From: an uncultured Methanoregula sp.
GTDB taxonomy: Archaea; Halobacteriota; Methanomicrobia; Methanomicrobiales; Methanospirillaceae
NCBI RefSeq assembly: GCF_963678795.1
Contig: NZ_OY787453.1
Coordinates: 1,054,001 to 1,118,000 of the forward strand
DNA length: 64,000 nucleotides
Reading direction: 5' to 3'
Below the pieces are notes generated by a model that saw nothing but the letters and a program-made list of their open reading frames with translations, was not told the origin of the DNA and searched no databases. The translations under genes were made by a program, and so were the position numbers. Shown here in pieces: positions 60,787-64,000 of this stretch. How positions within the stretch are numbered: position 1 is the stretch's first letter; the number at the start of each line of letters is the position of its first letter.

Positions 60787-61896
60787 ATGCATTTTTCAAT
60801 GGATACCGATGATGTTCAGCATAAAAACCAGCAGTTGACAGAAGATGCTGAACTCAAACTATCTGAACTCAGGTACCGTCGCCTTTTTGAAACGGCACAG
60901 GACGGTATCCTGATCCTTGACGGGGATACCGGTAAAACGATTGATGCCAATACGTTCATCCTCGATATGCTGGGATACCCGCTGGACTATTTTGTGGGAA
61001 AACATCTCTGGGAACTTGGTTTTCTCAAGGACAAATCTCTTGCAGAGGACGCATTTCTGAAACTGAAAACTGATGGATATATCCGGTACGAGGATCTTCC
61101 CCTGGAAACAAGAGAGGGAAAGATCCGGCATGTCGAGTTTATCAGCAACGGATATCTCGTAGGAGACAAACGGATCATCCAATGCAACATCCGGGATATC
61201 ACCAAACGGAAACGCACGGAAGATGCCCTTGCCCTTGCCAGCAGGAAACTGAACCTCCTCTCGAGTATCACAAGGCACGATATCAAGAATCAGCTCCTTG
61301 CCCTCATGGCTTACCTGGAACTCTCAAAAGATTCCCTCTCCGATCCATCTGCCATGTCCGTATATATTGAGAAGGTGGAGCGGGTAGCGGAAACCATAGA
61401 TCGGCAGATCGAATTTACCAAAATATACCAGGATATGGGGGTTTCCGTCCCGGTCTGGCAGAATGTGGCGGATATCGTCCGGCAGGCAATGACGGCCCTT
61501 CGCGTAAAAAACGTGCAGGTCGATATCGACAGGACCGATCTCGATGTATATGCAGATCCACTCTTTTCAAAGGTCTTCTATAACCTGATCGACAACACTC
61601 TCAATTATGGCGGCGATAACCTGACCCGGATCACCCTGTCCTCTCATGAATCCGGTGACGGGCGTTTGCTGATTTTCGAAGATGACGGCATGGGGATAAG
61701 CCTTGAGGATAAGACACACCTGTTCGGGAAGGGATTCGGGAAACATACCGGCCTGGGTCTTTTCCTCTCCCGGGAGATCCTCTCCATCACCGGAATTATC
61801 ATCACCGAAACAGGTGAGCCCGGAAAAGGAGCCCGCTTCGAGATGCTCATCCCGAATGGAGCATCCCGTTTTTCAGAAGAACCGGTATACCTGTAA
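60787..61896 (+). CDS. PAS sensor histidine kinase (369 aa)
   Basis: A minimal version of the larger kinases: one PAS domain (about 25-140, LFETAQDGILILDGDTG, DITKRKRTED), H164 in SITRHDIKNQL, then the ATPase domain with YNLIDNTLNYGG, FEDDGMGIS and GKHTGLGLFLSREIL. No receiver domain. GGAAG lies before the ATG. It could phosphorylate the N-terminal receivers of its larger paralogues, which is inference. Confidence 0.93.
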   Translation: MHFSMDTDDVQHKNQQLTEDAELKLSELRYRRLFETAQDGILILDGDTGKTIDANTFILDMLGYPLDYFVGKHLWELGFLKDKSLAEDAFLKLKTDGYIRYEDLPLETREGKIRHVEFISNGYLVGDKRIIQCNIRDITKRKRTEDALALASRKLNLLSSITRHDIKNQLLALMAYLELSKDSLSDPSAMSVYIEKVERVAETIDRQIEFTKIYQDMGVSVPVWQNVADIVRQAMTALRVKNVQVDIDRTDLDVYADPLFSKVFYNLIDNTLNYGGDNLTRITLSSHESGDGRLLIFEDDGMGISLEDKTHLFGKGFGKHTGLGLFLSREILSITGIIITETGEPGKGARFEMLIPNGASRFSEEPVYL

Positions 61897-62024
61897 CCTG
61901 CTGGCAGTTTTCCTTTGCTTTCTCCATACATGCATCTCTTTATCAGCAGGCAGTGGGAGTATTGCTTATGTCACCGCGACACGAATCCATGAAACATCCC
62001 CGTGACCCGCAGTCGCATCTTGGG

Positions 62025-62186
62025 TCACATGCCGGCCAGGACAAGGAACGCAACAATGAGGGGGAACAGCACCACCCCATGGATCAGCCCAGTCCCCATG
62101 CAGCTCACCATCCTCAGGTAAAACCAGTTCTTCCTCCCCGGCATGATGTCCATTCCCATCCCCATGGCGATGAGCTGCCGGCCCAT
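62025..62186 (-). CDS. Small membrane protein (53 aa)
   Basis: The minus strand reads MGRQLIAMGMGMDIMPGRKN, then WFYLRMVSC and one long span (TGLIHGVVLFPLIVAFLVLAGM) before TGA. A very G-rich ribosome binding site (GAGGGGGGGG) lies before the ATG. The coding frame shows better composition than the longer overlapping frames on either strand. No family is known to me. Confidence 0.5.
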   Translation of the reverse strand: MGRQLIAMGMGMDIMPGRKNWFYLRMVSCMGTGLIHGVVLFPLIVAFLVLAGM

Positions 62187-62373
62187 ACCAACCCCCCCTC
62201 GACAATCAAACCCTCCAAAAAGATGACGAAGACCGGAAAATCCTGATAACGTGCTTTTCGGACAGATGTCACAGGCTAAACCAACGGGGGCGGGAAGGAA
62301 TTTTTCCTTTTCAGGGTTTCAGAATGTGGCACACCAGGACTGTTGCTACAGTAGTTAAAGAGATGATTGACAT

Positions 62374-62706
62374 ATGTTACGACCAGAAGATGTTGAAACG
62401 ATCCTGACGACGTACGACTTATCCGTGTTTCTGAAGGAGATGGTGCAGAAGGATGACCGCGAATTAAAAATTGACATCGATTACGAATCCGGAGAATTAT
62501 TTATCAATTGCCCGGGTTTTTCCGAAGGTCTCTCAGTGAAGATAGATCCCTTCGGAGTATGGGTGATCAGCGAAGTGATCTCGCAGGATAATAACGGGAT
62601 TTTTACGCAGAGCGGAAACCTCCACAAGACAGAAAAGACCATAACAGTGCTCCGGGCAGTTGCCAGCTGGATCCGGGACCTTGAAGAGAGCACAAGGACA
62701 TCCTGA
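62374..62706 (+). CDS. Hypothetical protein (110 aa)
   Basis: A small soluble protein with a mixed fold pattern (DDRELKIDIDYESGELFINC, SVKIDPFGVWVISEVI) and a final helix. No motifs known to me. The upstream ribosome binding site is weak (GAGATGAT). It lies between the small membrane protein and the transposase and has no clear partner. Confidence 0.6.
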   Translation: MLRPEDVETILTTYDLSVFLKEMVQKDDRELKIDIDYESGELFINCPGFSEGLSVKIDPFGVWVISEVISQDNNGIFTQSGNLHKTEKTITVLRAVASWIRDLEESTRTS

Positions 62707-62879
62707 AAAAACCATCACTCGTTTTTGTGAGGGAATATGATGACCCGGTGCAGGAGAGGTTCCTATCAATCGCCTGTACATTCTGGGACTTGGATTACGG
62801 GTCAGAGATCCTAAAATTGTCGTTCTTACCTTCTTTTCAGGAAAGCTCACTCTCACTGGAGGCAATAACCTCAGTACTT

Positions 62880-64000
62880 CTCTAAATTTTCTTCCATGAA
62901 CTTTGGATAGTCATCAACGCTTACCAACCTCCGATCAACTGAGAGATCGAAGAACAGAAACAACCGTAACGAATTTGAGTTTTCTCCGGAGTCCTTCCCA
63001 AACAAGTAGCCGGAAGAGATCAAACCGGAACAAATCTTCGTCAATCGTTCTCGGCCCACGTTGAACCTTTGAAAAGAACATCCATTGAAGAGTTACCCAG
63101 ATATTCTTGAGGAGGAACGAGATTATCGTCAAGAGATAGCGGAGCACAACATTCCGGGAAGATGTTTTAGCTTTCACGATGTTTCGGATACGGTATGAAG
63201 ATTCGATAGCGAACCGGTTCTTGTAGACCTGGTAGACTCTTCGGGGTTTCCAGTCAATGCCGTATACGACATAACCGAGATTCACATTCCCGAATTTTTT
63301 ATTCCTTCCCTGAAGGTACTGGACATCAATTGCGAGAGTAAGATCAAGAGGTTTACCTGTCCCCATCATCGTGTACTGGGCATACCGGGAATGATTCCCC
63401 CGGAGAATTTTCTTGAGTTCCAGGCCGTATTTTCTCACCGGCACGATATGCGGGATGTTCTCATTCTGGAGAAACGAAAACACTTCGTTCGAGTAGAAAC
63501 CACGATCGAGACAGAGAACGGTGATAGTCACTTTCGCGTTATTGATTATAGCTAGGAATTTCCGAATGTACTCGACCTTTGATACTCCCTTTTTTACCGG
63601 GAAAACTGCAAAGGTCTGCCGTTGACCTTTTGTTGTGATATAGAGCGAAACGTACGAGTAAAATGTCGTTGTTGATTTCTTCATTTTGCTCTTGAGGACG
63701 TAATCTTTGTTCGCTTCGATAATTTCACCATAATACGGATCGTCGGTGAAATCTATGGCAAAATGATACGATTTCCCGGGAACAAGGATCTGACCGTTTG
63801 AGTAAGTGAGGATCTTTGATTGTAATTCCAGAAGTGAATCCAAATTCACCTTCGACAAATGGTATCTGACCGATGTTTCACACGGAACTTTTTCTACGAC
63901 TTTATTGAGGGAATGCACTGATAGTTTGGTCGCTGACATCCCGACGAGTGACTGGATGAGTGTCTTTTGTTTTAGCGTTCCATTGATGGAAATCGTTAGG
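62880..64000 (-). mobile_element. Insertion sequence, right part outside the window
   Basis: The transposase gene and a short tail form one element. The left boundary lies somewhere in 62760-62934; I could not identify the terminal inverted repeat because its partner is outside the window. No other copy of this element is seen here. Confidence 0.55.
62935..64000 (-). CDS. DDE transposase, ISH3-like (partial)
   Basis: The frame runs off the right end of the window; reading past the ATG at 63939 it continues without stop (TISINGTLKQKTLIQSLVG), so the gene starts outside. Catalytic residues visible: D in FAIDFTDDPYYG, D in VLCLDRGFYS and E in NRFAIESSYRIRN. The YR/E spacing and basic C-terminus fit the ISH3 group of archaeal transposases. 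It looks intact as far as seen. Family assignment is from motifs only. Confidence 0.85.
   Translation of the reverse strand, partial: LTISINGTLKQKTLIQSLVGMSATKLSVHSLNKVVEKVPCETSVRYHLSKVNLDSLLELQSKILTYSNGQILVPGKSYHFAIDFTDDPYYGEIIEANKDYVLKSKMKKSTTTFYSYVSLYITTKGQRQTFAVFPVKKGVSKVEYIRKFLAIINNAKVTITVLCLDRGFYSNEVFSFLQNENIPHIVPVRKYGLELKKILRGNHSRYAQYTMMGTGKPLDLTLAIDVQYLQGRNKKFGNVNLGYVVYGIDWKPRRVYQVYKNRFAIESSYRIRNIVKAKTSSRNVVLRYLLTIISFLLKNIWVTLQWMFFSKVQRGPRTIDEDLFRFDLFRLLVWEGLRRKLKFVTVVSVLRSLS

Noticed and set aside
61953..62246. His- and Pro-rich 97-codon plus-strand frame
   Set aside because: The minus-strand frame 62025-62186 explains the region better: a membrane span and a strong ribosome binding site.

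Overview
The window is archaeal and reads as a chromosome segment of a methanogen of the order Methanomicrobiales, most likely a Methanoregula-like organism (inference, no database search). The support is a group II chaperonin (thermosome), Mre11/Rad50, several large sensor kinases of the REC-PAS(n)-kinase type with the 'TRHDI.N.L' H-box common in methanogens, lipobox lipoproteins, an ISH3-like transposase, and wide intergenic regions full of dispersed repeats. No rRNA, tRNA or CRISPR array was seen.

Layout. 1-9.1 kb: the end of one sensor kinase, a pair of tiny one-span membrane proteins (the first broken by a stop codon), a 1122-residue kinase, then a minus-strand DNA-repair operon (mre11, a doubtful linking ORF, rad50, a zinc-ribbon protein). 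9.2-10.3 kb: a HEPN-MNT toxin-antitoxin pair with a palindrome at the antitoxin start. 10.7-20.6 kb: an accessory block lying between two direct copies of a ~300 bp dispersed repeat (family A). It holds a Cas4/RecB-like nuclease, an Mrr-like nuclease with zinc fingers at both ends, a NERD nuclease-domain protein and a 1317-residue DUF4062-NTPase-TPR protein of the STAND type. This looks like a defence island. 20.6-32.4 kb: exported or lipoprotein hydrolases (C69 dipeptidase, M3 oligopeptidase, carboxylesterase), paralogous small lipoproteins, several gene remnants and more repeats. 32.4-37.2 kb: an AbrB-type regulator followed by a DUF2284 protein, a double flavodoxin-like protein, a methyltransferase and an MFS exporter, probably one redox/export module. 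37.8-44.7 kb: an archaeal Cys-loop-type ligand-gated ion channel homologue, an Fe-S protein, a 1136-residue sensor kinase and a methyltransferase. 44.7-50.9 kb: a duplicated 3' piece of the M3 peptidase gene, an ABC-2 exporter, a SnoaL-like protein, glycerol dehydrogenase, a GNAT acetyltransferase, and a V4R-domain regulator behind a long structured leader. 51-64 kb: a 1273-residue sensor kinase with an internally duplicated PAS domain, an aldo/keto reductase with ferredoxin motifs, small membrane and Cys-rich proteins, the thermosome, a short PAS kinase and a transposase cut by the window end.

How the parts may work together. Five sensor kinases share the same C-terminal phosphotransfer/ATPase module; three also carry an N-terminal receiver, so they could form a phosphorelay network whose inputs differ only in the PAS/GAF array. 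The nuclease and STAND genes between repeat copies A1 and A2 are the best candidates for an uncharacterised defence system. The dispersed repeats, gene remnants and segmental duplication show that the 10-45 kb part of the window has been repeatedly rearranged. Several short genes of 30-55 codons are added here from direct reading of the sequence.
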